A stretch of DNA of 64,000 nt from Planctomycetaceae bacterium (GTDB lineage Bacteria; Planctomycetota; Planctomycetia; Planctomycetales; Planctomycetaceae). The notes under the pieces are model-generated. The model saw only the letters and a list, made by a program, of their open reading frames with translations. It had not been told where the DNA came from and made no database searches. The position numbers were made by a program, and so were the translations under genes. The stretch is from positions 1 to 64,000 of the forward strand of contig JAWKTX010000006.1 of the NCBI GenBank assembly GCA_041398825.1, in the 5' to 3' direction. Numbering within the stretch: the first letter of the stretch is position 1; the number at the start of each line of letters is the position of its first letter. This document shows, in pieces, positions 1 to 9,228 of this stretch.

Positions 1-746
1 GCACGATCTATACGTCGGCTAATCGCCCGACGCATAGATCGCAATTCGATAGAAACGAACTGGCAGATTTTCCCGCTGTCATCCAGATACGGAACAATGG
101 TGTTCTTGATCCAGAATTGAGTCCCGTTCTTGCGGCGATTGCAGACTTCTCCCCCCCAAACCTCGCCAGCTCGAATCGCCTGCCACATTTTTTCCCAGAA
201 CTCACCGTCGTGATAACCCGAATTCATAATATGCGGTCGGGCACCAACAAGCTCATCGCTGGAATAACCACTGATTCGGCACAATCGTTCATTGGCAAAC
301 GTGATGACACCGCGAATATCGGTCGTCATGAAAATGGCGTGCGAGTTGATTGCAAACTGAAACACGTCCTGCCGTCTCAATGCGGTGGTTAGTTCATGTG
401 TCTGCAGCTCCAGCCGCATCTGCTGATCGCGGTAGCGGCCCAGAATTTCTGACGTGAAGACGGAGACACAACTGGCCATCAGCACGACCAGGACAATAAT
501 GATCCCTGTGGCCTCCGCCGAGACTCGCCGTATGAACGCGTCGCCACCGTCTGGATCGGCGTTGAGTGGATAAGCAGCAAACAGTCCGAATACGGTGATC
601 AGAAGCGCAAGCGAGGCAGTCCATTTTCGTCGGGCAGGCGTGGCAAATCGCAGCAGATAGCAGCGATCTGTCAACCATGTGATTGTCAGCGTCAGTAACA
701 CAAATGCGGCAGCATCAAGGTGGTACTGAGTTACAAATTGCATCAT
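1..746 (-). CDS. Membrane-anchored PAS-domain sensor protein (C-terminus outside window)
   Basis: The leftward reading frame is open from the ATG at 746 to the window edge, giving about 248 residues with no stop. Three hydrophobic segments lie near residues 12-25, 42-58 and 79-98. They are followed by a PAS domain from about residue 120. PAS hallmarks seen are a repeated-substrate-like 'FMTTDIRGVITFAN' core, 'GYSSDELVG', 'RRKNGTQFW' and 'VPYLDDSGK'. The protein is probably a signal-transduction receptor whose output module (kinase, GGDEF or similar) lies beyond the edge, so the output cannot be named. A second ATG follows immediately at 743. No strong Shine-Dalgarno sequence is seen. The PAS fold and membrane topology are read from sequence; the ligand and partner are unknown. 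Confidence 0.8.
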   Translation of the reverse strand, partial: MMQFVTQYHLDAAAFVLLTLTITWLTDRCYLLRFATPARRKWTASLALLITVFGLFAAYPLNADPDGGDAFIRRVSAEATGIIIVLVVLMASCVSVFTSEILGRYRDQQMRLELQTHELTTALRRQDVFQFAINSHAIFMTTDIRGVITFANERLCRISGYSSDELVGARPHIMNSGYHDGEFWEKMWQAIRAGEVWGGEVCNRRKNGTQFWIKNTIVPYLDDSGKICQFVSIELRSMRRAISRRIDR

Positions 747-1087
747 CGAACCGAATTCCAGGGAAACGACCGATACGAACGACACACCACCAGAAATCGC
801 AACCCTGCGACTCTGCAGACTCGGCCGACAGTATTCCATTCCGAACACGAAGCCAGGAACTTAACCTTTTGTGCAAACGTGATCGGACCCGGAATACGGT
901 ACAGACGCAACGGGGTGACGAACTTAAGCTAGCTCCCACGAATCAAGACTCGGTTTCGAAACACCACCAACGTGGCAAATACCGGTTGACCCAACAATCG
1001 GAGATCGGTGCAGACGGAATAGTCGCTACCCAGTCGACCGATCCTGGGTAATCATTCCCAGGATGAAACCTCTACTCGGAACAAATG
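747..1087. other. Intergenic spacer
   Basis: About 340 bases lie between the leftward PAS gene and the 3' end of the leftward DUF1080 fusion gene. It must hold the promoter of the PAS gene. I see no convincing gene, repeat or terminator; the short frames here lack coding character and ribosome binding sites. Confidence 0.5.
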
Positions 1088-2356
1088 CTACAGCTTCTTT
1101 CTGTCTTTCAGATAAAGCAGTGCTTTCTGTTCGTACTGAGGACTTTTCAGACCAACCCGAGCTGCTTCTTCCTTTGCCTGTGGCACAGCAACGCGGCCGT
1201 TCATCACTCGATGCACCATCCACACCGCGCCCACTCGATTCGCCGAAGCGCAGTGCAGCAGAACTCCGTTTTCCGCGGAAGCCGACTTCAACTTCTGCAT
1301 TGCTTTTTCGAAGACGTCGTTTGTGAGTTCATCGGATTCACGAAATGGTAACTCAACAAATGTCATCCCAAGTGACTCCACCAGCTCTCGTTCATTCCAG
1401 TCAAGCTCTCCGTCTTTTCGAAGACTAATGACCGTCCTGATGCCTAAAGCGGGAAGTCTCCTGATTTGCTCCTGTGAAGGCTGCCCGGCCAGCCAGACAT
1501 CCCCGGCACGGGTTACGTTTTTGGTATCTCCAAGTTCAGCCGTCTCCAGTTTCGCGTTCATGTCGAACACGCCTGCAGCCTTCCAGCCACCCTGAGGTTC
1601 GACCTTTTCGGCATCCGGACCTATCTTTGCTGCAGCATCAGCAACTGTCAGGATTGGCAAATCGTCCGGTAACCGTTTGAGTTTCATGTTTCGATAGCGA
1701 ATCTCCATCTTTGGTCCAACGTGAACCTGAACACCAAGGACTCCCGCAAGTGACCGTTTCTTTTCGTCCAGATCAATCAGGTCCGCAGTTGGAACATCGT
1801 CGATCCAGTGACGATGATGGTTACCTTCCACCAGAATTCGAAACCGATGCCACTCACCGGGTGCAAAATGCTGCACCGGCATTTTACCAACGATCCATGG
1901 CTGCCCCTTCGGATCAACAATCACTTTTTCTCCCGTGTGTGACAGAATCCGCCGGCCGCGTTCCTCATAAAGCATGCCGTTGTAGCGATCGTTGTTGGAA
2001 ACAACGTCACATTGGTAACCGGTGACAACAAATTCACCAAGATCCGGCCGTTCTTCACTGCGGTACTGCAGCCCGCTATTGCCGCCTGCAGAAATCCAGA
2101 CCTCAGCAAGCAGCTCAAAATTCCCGACTGGATCAATATCCGCAACGATAAAACGATTGGATCGCAGCGTCCCGTCAGCCGTGCCAATCAAAGTGCCTTC
2201 CTCAACTCGCCAGGAGCTCAAATCTCCCCGCCAGCCAGCCAGCGAATCCTTTCCGATCAGGGACTGGTAATCATCAGCGATGGCGTTCGAAATCATGCCG
2301 AAACATGCAGACAGCAGGATAGACCTGACGACATAGTTTTTGATGACATTGTTCAT
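1088..2356 (-). CDS. Secreted DUF1080 domain fused to a DUF442/BLH-like phosphatase domain
   Basis: A 422-residue protein with an N-terminal signal peptide (cleavage near 'SNAIA-DD', residue 28). Residues about 30-215 match the DUF1080 (3-keto-disaccharide hydrolase/laminin-G-like) family: 'SLAGWRG', 'NSGLQYRS', 'GEWHRFRI' and 'YRNMKLKRL' are typical. Residues about 280-400 resemble the DUF442/beta-lactamase-hydrolase-like phosphatase fold. The loop 'LHCASANRVG' near residue 367 gives the Cys-x4-Arg signature seen in that family and in rhodaneses, rather than the Cys-x5-Arg of classical tyrosine phosphatases. It presumably acts in the periplasm on a glycan or phosphoester; the substrate is unknown. 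The gene is divergent from the PSCyt gene at 2696. The domain assignments are by motif only. Confidence 0.8.
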   Translation of the reverse strand: MNNVIKNYVVRSILLSACFGMISNAIADDYQSLIGKDSLAGWRGDLSSWRVEEGTLIGTADGTLRSNRFIVADIDPVGNFELLAEVWISAGGNSGLQYRSEERPDLGEFVVTGYQCDVVSNNDRYNGMLYEERGRRILSHTGEKVIVDPKGQPWIVGKMPVQHFAPGEWHRFRILVEGNHHRHWIDDVPTADLIDLDEKKRSLAGVLGVQVHVGPKMEIRYRNMKLKRLPDDLPILTVADAAAKIGPDAEKVEPQGGWKAAGVFDMNAKLETAELGDTKNVTRAGDVWLAGQPSQEQIRRLPALGIRTVISLRKDGELDWNERELVESLGMTFVELPFRESDELTNDVFEKAMQKLKSASAENGVLLHCASANRVGAVWMVHRVMNGRVAVPQAKEEAARVGLKSPQYEQKALLYLKDRKKL

Positions 2357-2695
2357 GGAAATCCTCTTCAGGCTGGATCAATCGTGCAACCTTGGCAGCT
2401 TAGCAGGCAGCCACCCTTCACGCACGTGTATAACCCCGGCCAGTCTCCGATGACATGCCCTGCGTCATACACAGTCGCGCTGTCTGCCGATAAAATGCGG
2501 TCGAAGACCGGATGTATGAACAAAAAACGAGGTGAAACAGGGTTCCTCCGATTCTGCGACGGAAATCATGTCGCGGACGCACTGTAATTCGTTATGCTAT
2601 CCGGCCCGGAACAGTTGACGAAAGTCCTTCATAAGACGGATAGAAGTCGCCAACTTCAACGTTGTTGGATCCCCGCCTGCAAGGCAACCTGCCTG
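2357..2695. other. Divergent intergenic region
   Basis: About 340 bases separate the divergent DUF1080 fusion gene and PSCyt gene, so promoters of both should lie here. An in-frame ATG at 2594 would lengthen the rightward protein by 34 residues, but it has no Shine-Dalgarno sequence and would bury the signal peptide. I see no repeat or clear operator. Confidence 0.45.
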
Positions 2696-5638
2696 ATGAA
2701 TCACTCACCCCAACTATCCAGAAGCCACGGCCCGGATCGATGGCGACATTTCGCTCTGGCCAGTCTGTCCGTCTTCGTTCTTCTTACCGGCAGCAACCAT
2801 TGCACAATGGTTTCCGCGGATGATCATGCGTGGTTTGAAACAAACGTCCGCCCACTGCTGGTCAGACACTGTTATGAGTGTCATTCCACCGAATCAGGGA
2901 GTGAACTGAAAGGTGGACTGGCACTTCATAGTCGAGCTGGATGGATGGCAGGTGGTGACAGCGGAGCCGCCATTGTGCCGGGCAAGCCCGAAGAGAGTCT
3001 GCTGATTCAATCGATTCGTTATGAATCGTACGAGATGCCACCGAAGGGACGATTGCCAGACAACGAAGTCGCCATCTTTGAAGAATGGGTACGCCGCGGG
3101 GCACCGGACCCCAGAGACGAGGACTACAAACCACAGTCAAAAGGTGAAATTGATTTCAATGTCGCTCGTGAGTTCTGGGCATTTCAATCCCCGACCACCC
3201 ATCATCCGCCGGACGTGCAGAATTCTGCGTGGCCGCGCGATGCCATCGACTTCTTCATACTTTCTGAACTGGAACAGAATGGCCTGCAGCCAGCGAATGA
3301 TGCAGATCCCGCAGCGTGGCTGCGACGCACAACATTTGATCTGACCGGTCTGCCTCCAACCGTCGATGAACTGGACGCCTTTCTGGCTCACGGTGAAGAG
3401 GCAAAGAAAGTTAACGGCCCTGCGCGTCAACAGGTCGTTGACCGCCTGCTGGCTTCCAGGCAGTTTGGCGTTCACTGGGGACGACACTGGCTGGACGTTG
3501 CGCGATACGCCGACTCCAACGGTGGTGATTTCAATGCGACGTTCTACAACGCCTGGCGTTATCGAAACTATGTGGTCGATGCATTTAACAGCGACAAACC
3601 ATTCGATCAGTTTGTGCGTGAACAGCTGGCGGGTGACCTGCTTCCCGCCAACAACGATCAGCAGCGTGCTGAGCAACTGATTGCCAGTTCATTCCTGATG
3701 ATTGGCGTCAAGATGCTGAGCGAACGGGACAAGAATAAGTTGACGATGGACGTTGTCGACGAACAAATTGACACCACAGGAAAAGCATTCCTTGGCATGA
3801 CGCTCGGATGCGCCAGATGCCACGATCATAAATTTGATCCCGTCCCGACAAAGGACTATTACTCACTGGCAGGCATCTTCCGCAGCACAGTCACACTGGA
3901 AGGCGAGAGCCAGCAGTACGTGTCAACCTGGGTCGAAACGCCACTTCCTGTGTCACCGGAAGAGGCCCAGCGGATTGCGGATCACGAGCAACACATCAAA
4001 GAGGCGAAGACCCGTCTGGCAAACGCAAAGAAGCAACAACAGGAACTGGAGAAGAAGGTAGCGCTGGCGGGATCAGCTAAGGGGTCCATCCTGATTGACA
4101 ACGATGCGGCAAAGCTGACCGGCAAATGGCCATCATCCAGCCTCGCCCCTGCGCGTGTGGGTGCGACCTATCTGCGAGATGATCGGGAGAACAAGGGTCA
4201 AAAGTTCGTTGTCTGGACGCCGGACATCCGAAACGCCGGCAAGTACGAAGTGCGAGTCAGTTATCCGGGAAAAGGTGGCTGCGATGAACGCGTACCGTTT
4301 ACCGTCAGGTTCAGCGGTGGTGAACGCCGTGTGCTCGTCGACCAGTCAAAGCCAGCCCCCATCGATGGGCTCTTCTGCTCACTCGGGACATTCGAATTCG
4401 CCGCAGGCACAACCGGCAGCATCACGCTTTCGACGGAGGGGACAACAGGCTTTGTACTGGCCGACGCCGTTCAGTTCATTCCGCAGAATTTGCCCGTCGC
4501 ATCCGACGCGTCAATGATGCAGCAGCTGGCATCGCTGCAGCAGGAACTGGAAGAACTGAAGGCTTCCATCAGCATGCAGGAATCGGCCTTGAAGACGGCA
4601 GAGAAAGAGGGACCCAAACCACCCATGGCCATGGCCGCCCGCGAGGCATCGACGATCGAAGATTGCGAAATCCTTGTGCGCGGCGAACTTGCTCACCCCG
4701 GACCCAAAGTGCCCCGAGGCTTCATGCAGGTTGTCGCAGCGGGGCCTGGTGTCGTTCAACAATCGGAAGAAAGTGGCCGAGCTGAACTGGCCGACTGGAT
4801 CGCGCGAGCAGACAATCCGCTCACCGCACGCGTTATTGTGAATCGTGTCTGGCAGCACATGCTTGGGGAAGGAATTGTCCGCAGCGTTGATAATTTCGGG
4901 CACCTGGGAGACCCACCATCGCATCAGAAATTGCTGGATACTCTGGCAACGGAGTTTGTACAGAACGGCTGGTCCGTCAAGCAGCTCATTCGCCGCATTG
5001 CCCTGACGCGAACCTACGCAATGGCCACAACTTATGATGAGCCGTCCTTTCAGACGGATCCGGACAATCGATTACTGTGGCGGGCAAACCGCAAAAAGCT
5101 CTCTGCCGAATCTCTGCGAGACAGCCTGCTGATGCTCAGCGGTCAACTGGATCTGACCCCCGGTGAATCCCCCGTCGCCGATCTTGGCGCGCTGGCGATC
5201 GACAATTCCAAACAGGGGGGTAGCGGTCGAAAGACGGATGCCGTCAAACGCAGCCTCTATCTTCCCATCGTGCGAAACGAACTGCCCGATTTTCTGGTCA
5301 CGTTCGATTTTGCCGATCCCGATATGGTGACCGGCAGAAGACCAGAAACTAACGTCCCGGCCCAGGCCATGTATCTGCTGAACAATTCAGTAGTCAGAGA
5401 ACATTCTCAGAAGATCGCCGCTCAGCTGATGTCGTCTGTACCGAAAGATACAACGGCACCAGATCAAATCATCTGTCGGGAGGCCTTCAAACGAATCCTG
5501 AATCGCCAGCCAACCGAAACGGAGATCAATAATATCTCCACCTACATCGATGGTCATCCCGACAGTGAACGCAACAACGTCTGGGCAGAGGTCGTACAAA
5601 CACTTTTTGCCTCGACAGAATTTCGAATGCTGGAGTAA
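2696..5638 (+). CDS. PSCyt1-DUF1549-DUF1553 haem protein with inserted golvesin-type domain
   Basis: An exported protein of 980 residues counted from ATG 2696, which is followed by a hydrophobic signal segment ending near 'TMVSA-DD'. The first CxxCH haem motif, 'CYECHS', is at about residue 60. A second, 'CARCHDHKFDP', lies in DUF1549 at about residue 371. DUF1553 occupies roughly residues 690-970. Between them, about residues 464-600, is a domain resembling the golvesin/xanthan-lyase C-terminal sugar-binding fold ('GKYEVRVSYPG', 'GTTGFVLADAVQF'), flanked by Gln/Glu/Lys-rich coiled coils. The family is planctomycete-typical and of unproven biochemical role; it is usually paired with a DUF1501 gene, as here (8-base gap to the next gene). 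It probably takes part in periplasmic oxidative or hydrolytic glycan breakdown. Confidence 0.88.
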   Translation: MNHSPQLSRSHGPDRWRHFALASLSVFVLLTGSNHCTMVSADDHAWFETNVRPLLVRHCYECHSTESGSELKGGLALHSRAGWMAGGDSGAAIVPGKPEESLLIQSIRYESYEMPPKGRLPDNEVAIFEEWVRRGAPDPRDEDYKPQSKGEIDFNVAREFWAFQSPTTHHPPDVQNSAWPRDAIDFFILSELEQNGLQPANDADPAAWLRRTTFDLTGLPPTVDELDAFLAHGEEAKKVNGPARQQVVDRLLASRQFGVHWGRHWLDVARYADSNGGDFNATFYNAWRYRNYVVDAFNSDKPFDQFVREQLAGDLLPANNDQQRAEQLIASSFLMIGVKMLSERDKNKLTMDVVDEQIDTTGKAFLGMTLGCARCHDHKFDPVPTKDYYSLAGIFRSTVTLEGESQQYVSTWVETPLPVSPEEAQRIADHEQHIKEAKTRLANAKKQQQELEKKVALAGSAKGSILIDNDAAKLTGKWPSSSLAPARVGATYLRDDRENKGQKFVVWTPDIRNAGKYEVRVSYPGKGGCDERVPFTVRFSGGERRVLVDQSKPAPIDGLFCSLGTFEFAAGTTGSITLSTEGTTGFVLADAVQFIPQNLPVASDASMMQQLASLQQELEELKASISMQESALKTAEKEGPKPPMAMAAREASTIEDCEILVRGELAHPGPKVPRGFMQVVAAGPGVVQQSEESGRAELADWIARADNPLTARVIVNRVWQHMLGEGIVRSVDNFGHLGDPPSHQKLLDTLATEFVQNGWSVKQLIRRIALTRTYAMATTYDEPSFQTDPDNRLLWRANRKKLSAESLRDSLLMLSGQLDLTPGESPVADLGALAIDNSKQGGSGRKTDAVKRSLYLPIVRNELPDFLVTFDFADPDMVTGRRPETNVPAQAMYLLNNSVVREHSQKIAAQLMSSVPKDTTAPDQIICREAFKRILNRQPTETEINNISTYIDGHPDSERNNVWAEVVQTLFASTEFRMLE

Positions 5639-5646
5639 GTCTGAAT

Positions 5647-7038
5647 ATGCTATCGCAAACGACATCTCGCCGACATCTGCTTCAGACTTCGGCCTGTGGT
5701 TTTGGCATGCTGGCATTCGCAGGCATGGCATCGCAGGTCCGGGCGGTCAGCAAGACAACAGACCTGGCCATTCCGCAGCCACATTTTGCCGCCCGGGCAA
5801 AAAGGGTGATCTTCTTATTTATGCACGGGGGACCAAGCCACGTTGACCTGTTTGACTACAAGCCGCAACTGCAACGGGACGACGGGAAAGAATTGCCATT
5901 TGCTGCCGCACCAAACATCAGCGCGGTGCCAAAGCTCATGAAATCTCCGTGGAAGTTTGCTCAACACGGACAAAGCGGTCTCCGGGTTTCCGAACTTCTG
6001 CCACACCTGTCGAAACATGTCGACGACTTGTGCGTGATTCGATCGATGCATAGCCGGGGCCAGTCACATGGGCAGGCGGTTTGTATGCTGCACACAGGCA
6101 GCGACAATTTTGTTCGCCCCAGCGTTGGCGCGTGGGTGTCGTATGGTCTTGGCACGGAGAACAGCAGTCTGCCGGCCTTTGTTTCCATCAGTCCACCGAC
6201 CGGTCATGGCGGCCCTCGCAACTACGGACCTGCTTTTCTACCGGCCTGTCATCAGGCCACAACCATTGGAAAGTCCGGGAAACTGGGCGACGCGAAAATC
6301 GCCAACATGAACAGTGATGCCTCTTCACTGGAAGGACAACGGCGACAACTTAATTTGCTGCAATGGCTCAACCGGCAACATCTTGAACGAGCCGTCGCGG
6401 ATCCAGCGATTGAAGGAGCCATCGAATCGTTTGAGCTGGCATTTCGAATGCAGCAAACAGCTCCGGAGGTCCTGAATCTTGAGGAAGAACCAAAGTCGAT
6501 TCAGGACATGTACGGTGTGGGCGAAAAGACGACCGACAACTTCGCAAAGCAGTGTATTCTGGCGCGACGCATGGCCGAAGCCGGCGTGCGATACATTCAG
6601 GTATCCACCGGAAACGTCTGGGACCAGCACGGGGGACTCTACGACGGACATACGAAGAACTGTCTGGCGGTGGACCAGCCGATCTCCGCGCTTCTCACCG
6701 ACTTAAAACAACGCGGAATGCTGGAAGATACCCTTGTTGTCTGGGGTGGAGAATTCGGAAGAACTCCGATTGTCCAGGGCAGCAACGGTCGCGACCACAA
6801 CCCGCAGGGATTCTGTATGTGGATGGCGGGCGGTGGCACAAAAGGCGGTCTCGCATACGGCAACACGGACGACTACGGATACTACAGCGTAGAAAACCGG
6901 GTTCATGTTCACGACCTGCATGCCACGATTCTTCATCTGCTGGGGATCAATCATCTGGATCTGACGTACCGCTACGCTGGCCGCGATTTCAGACTCACTG
7001 ACATTTACGGCGAAGTCGTCCACGATGTGATTGCCTGA
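5647..7038 (+). CDS. DUF1501 family twin-arginine secreted protein
   Basis: A 463-residue protein with a twin-arginine-type leader ('SRRHLLQTSACGFGMLAF'). The DUF1501 body has an alkaline-phosphatase/sulfatase-superfamily flavour: 'FLFMHGGPSHVDLFD', 'RSMHSRGQSHG', 'VWGGEFGRTP', 'GRDHNPQG' and 'LLGINH'. The gene begins 8 bases after the PSCyt gene, with a GGAG ribosome site overlapping that gene's stop region, so the two are almost certainly cotranscribed. DUF1501 proteins have no settled activity; the metal-ligand-like Asp and His residues suggest a periplasmic hydrolase. Its folded export by Tat would allow a cofactor to be loaded in the cytoplasm. Confidence 0.9.
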   Translation: MLSQTTSRRHLLQTSACGFGMLAFAGMASQVRAVSKTTDLAIPQPHFAARAKRVIFLFMHGGPSHVDLFDYKPQLQRDDGKELPFAAAPNISAVPKLMKSPWKFAQHGQSGLRVSELLPHLSKHVDDLCVIRSMHSRGQSHGQAVCMLHTGSDNFVRPSVGAWVSYGLGTENSSLPAFVSISPPTGHGGPRNYGPAFLPACHQATTIGKSGKLGDAKIANMNSDASSLEGQRRQLNLLQWLNRQHLERAVADPAIEGAIESFELAFRMQQTAPEVLNLEEEPKSIQDMYGVGEKTTDNFAKQCILARRMAEAGVRYIQVSTGNVWDQHGGLYDGHTKNCLAVDQPISALLTDLKQRGMLEDTLVVWGGEFGRTPIVQGSNGRDHNPQGFCMWMAGGGTKGGLAYGNTDDYGYYSVENRVHVHDLHATILHLLGINHLDLTYRYAGRDFRLTDIYGEVVHDVIA

Positions 7039-7072
7039 CACCTGCATAATGGCGTGAGATTACATCGGCGGG

Positions 7073-8002
7073 CTACTGTCCGATGACTTCACCACCATTC
7101 GCCGATGCAAGCTGAGGCATTATCTGAGCAGCGCTGTACGAAATGTGGCGGACGCTTCCGTCGCACATCAGAAACAACGCACCCCCGTAATGCAGACTCC
7201 AGAAATGCAGGACATCACACGGAGCAGAGATCTTTCCTGGCTGAAGAAACGATGGACCAGTGCAGGCGAAATTCAGTTCTAACCGACCCCAGGGAACTTC
7301 CTCTACGCCCAGGAACAAATCGCCGTTTCCGGAACCATCCTGCCCAGCGCCGCTGTACCACCAGCCAAGGTTGCTGTCATGACTCGGAGGGCGTTCGCCA
7401 ATGCACAGGGTGTTGCTGGTTCCGTCAGTGATGTCGCGCAACTGACATAATGAATCAAGAAACAGAACGCCGTTTTCCTGATGCAGATTGATTCCCGAGA
7501 CACCAACATAGCTGCTCAATGCGACACGCTGATAGTTTAGCGTCGAAGCCACCTGAGACGTCTGGCAGCGTCCGTCCTCCGGACAGGCAAATAGCGGGAT
7601 GGGCGTTGAAAGCGGTGTATGCGGCGGATTATCAAACGGAGAACCTGAGACTGCGTAGGCATTCGTCGAGACTTCGTAAAGCGTTGATCTCTCGATCTGA
7701 GGTAGGATCGCCGATTGCCAACTCATGTGCGGTCGCTCGCTCATTGCCCCGGTTTTGCCCGACGGAAAATGACCAAAGGTAGACTCGAAGTTGTGAAGGG
7801 CTACTCCAATTTGTTTCAGGTTGTTTGAACACGCCATGCGGCGAGCTGATGCGCGGGATTGCTGCACAGCTGGCAACAACAGGGCTAGTAGAACAGAGAG
7901 GACTGCGACACAGACCAGAACTTCGACAACTGTAAACCCCTGACAACGATACAGTCGCACGGTGGATTGCTCGTTAACTCCATGCTGTAGCAGAGTCCTC
8001 AC
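7073..8002 (-). CDS. DUF1559 prepilin-type protein
   Basis: A protein of about 309 residues. The N-terminus carries a type IV pilin/pseudopilin methylation motif ('CQGFTVVEVLVC', G-F-T-x3-E) and a hydrophobic helix ending 'LLLPAVQQSRASARR', followed by the DUF1559 signature 'CSNNLKQIGVALHNFE'. The C-terminus holds the family's H-x9-DG motif ('HYGGALFLMCDGSVRHI'). I place the start at the GTG at 8002, which overlaps the TGA of the upstream gene (GTGA, 4 bases) and has an AAAGG ribosome site. The ATG at 8077 lies deep inside the upstream gene. DUF1559 pseudopilin-like proteins are hugely expanded in planctomycetes and are thought to be envelope-anchored or secretion-associated. Last gene of a four-gene leftward operon. 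Confidence 0.88.
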   Translation of the reverse strand: MRTLLQHGVNEQSTVRLYRCQGFTVVEVLVCVAVLSVLLALLLPAVQQSRASARRMACSNNLKQIGVALHNFESTFGHFPSGKTGAMSERPHMSWQSAILPQIERSTLYEVSTNAYAVSGSPFDNPPHTPLSTPIPLFACPEDGRCQTSQVASTLNYQRVALSSYVGVSGINLHQENGVLFLDSLCQLRDITDGTSNTLCIGERPPSHDSNLGWWYSGAGQDGSGNGDLFLGVEEVPWGRLELNFACTGPSFLQPGKISAPCDVLHFWSLHYGGALFLMCDGSVRHISYSAAQIMPQLASANGGEVIGQ

Positions 8003-8892
8003 GGCTGCACCTTTCGCCGAAGGAAAACCGCCACAGCAACAAGCACGCAACCAGCAAAGAAAAAGGTCGGGTACCAAGCTGAACGCAGGGCTCCCGGGAC
8101 TGGCGGCTCCTCAAATCCAAATGCGGAGAGCCGTAATGAGTCCGCCACAAATGCGCCATCAACAGGAGCAGAAACTCTGAGGGGGAAGGCAGCAGGCCCA
8201 AACGTATAGTCGGCATCAAATACATCGTTATCAATCCAACCAGATTCTGATCGAATCAATCGAAAGTCACCGTCATTGGAATAATGATTGTTGATTTTGA
8301 ATGTATGGATGACTTCCGAGTCATTCTCAATGTATTGACATTCCGAAGAGTCTATCACCCAGCCGTGCTCTGGCACTAATCGCACGGCTCCGCCCTTCAA
8401 CCTGAAAACGGTCCGATCCGGAACAATGTCTGCCCGGAACTGAACCTCAACTAACGGACCATCACGCTTCGAAGAAATGATTTCGAAGCCACGGCTACGC
8501 CAAACCTCAGTGATTAGAATCCATTGAAGGGACAGTGGACGAAAGTGGTGGTTGCGAAAAACGTGCGGTAGCGATTCATTCAACTGCAATCGCACTTTAC
8601 TCAACACCCAGTTCCCACCTTTCAAATCCACTTCGAACCAGTAATCGTCGTTGATACAGGCAACCGATGTCACTTCCCCGTTAACGAACGTCTCCACGCG
8701 CGATCCAAATTCACTTCCCAACAATCGAACTGTGCTCCCTCGGCCTTTATCAATAACGGCGGAAGCAGATCCCAATTCAGCAAGCGATTTCTCCCACGTT
8801 TCAGGAAGATGCGACAGGTCAACCTCGTTCGATAAAGCCGCACGAGGGGCCATGAAAGTCAGCAATACCGCAATCGCGATTCGATTCACCAT
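7999..8892 (-). CDS. Exported protein of unknown function with C-terminal membrane anchor
   Basis: About 297 residues. The ATG at 8892 is preceded by an AGGG ribosome site; a TTG at 8907 is also in frame. A signal peptide ends near 'RAALS-NEVD'. The body is beta-rich with no motif I recognise, including 'GLVEV'-like strands and 'RLVPEHGWVIDSSE'. The C-terminus has a Pro-rich stretch, a transmembrane helix ('YPTFFFAGCVLVAVAVFL') and a positively charged tail (RRK), like sortase- or exosortase-style anchors but without their recognition motif. It overlaps the downstream DUF1559 gene by 4 bases, which argues for translational coupling and a joint role at the cell envelope. Confidence 0.75.
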   Translation of the reverse strand: MVNRIAIAVLLTFMAPRAALSNEVDLSHLPETWEKSLAELGSASAVIDKGRGSTVRLLGSEFGSRVETFVNGEVTSVACINDDYWFEVDLKGGNWVLSKVRLQLNESLPHVFRNHHFRPLSLQWILITEVWRSRGFEIISSKRDGPLVEVQFRADIVPDRTVFRLKGGAVRLVPEHGWVIDSSECQYIENDSEVIHTFKINNHYSNDGDFRLIRSESGWIDNDVFDADYTFGPAAFPLRVSAPVDGAFVADSLRLSAFGFEEPPVPGALRSAWYPTFFFAGCVLVAVAVFLRRKVQP

Positions 8893-8939
8893 TTCATGAA
8901 CCCTCAATGCAGCAACCTAAGACCTATCGACACAACCCG

Positions 8940-9149
8940 TCACTTACAGGGGCAATCAGAGTCCACAGGCGTACAGAGTTTTGGTGCGACACACCCATTG
9001 TTTGTACAACCCGCAATGGCAATATGACATTCGATCGGTGTTGGAGTCGGCACGATTGCGAAGGCCGTCTCGGTCCCAGCCTGGAATCCCGACCATAGAA
9101 CCAAGCCAAGCCCGGCGAGAGAACAAAAAGAGGAAAGAAATTGATTCAC
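8940..9149 (-). CDS. Small secreted cysteine-rich peptide
   Basis: A 69-residue product starting at the GTG at 9149, which has a near-perfect AAAGGAGT ribosome site 8 bases upstream. The longer TTG start at 9182 lacks one. A signal peptide of about 31 residues ends near 'TETAFA'. The mature part of about 38 residues holds six cysteines (residues 41, 48, 53, 59, 66 and 68) and 'TPTPIECHIA', with the last two as 'CPCK'. Even cysteine spacing suggests three disulfides or a metal site. The gene sits between the DUF1573-like gene and the anchored exoprotein in the same operon. The function is unknown. The size, leader and ribosome site support it as a real gene. Confidence 0.65.
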   Translation of the reverse strand: MNQFLSSFCSLAGLGLVLWSGFQAGTETAFAIVPTPTPIECHIAIAGCTNNGCVAPKLCTPVDSDCPCK

Positions 9150-9228
9150 GACTGTACTCCTTTGGTGCAAAACAGTTGACAAAACTTAATGGCAAAACGA
9201 TTGCCTGGAACTCATCAGTCAGTACTCA

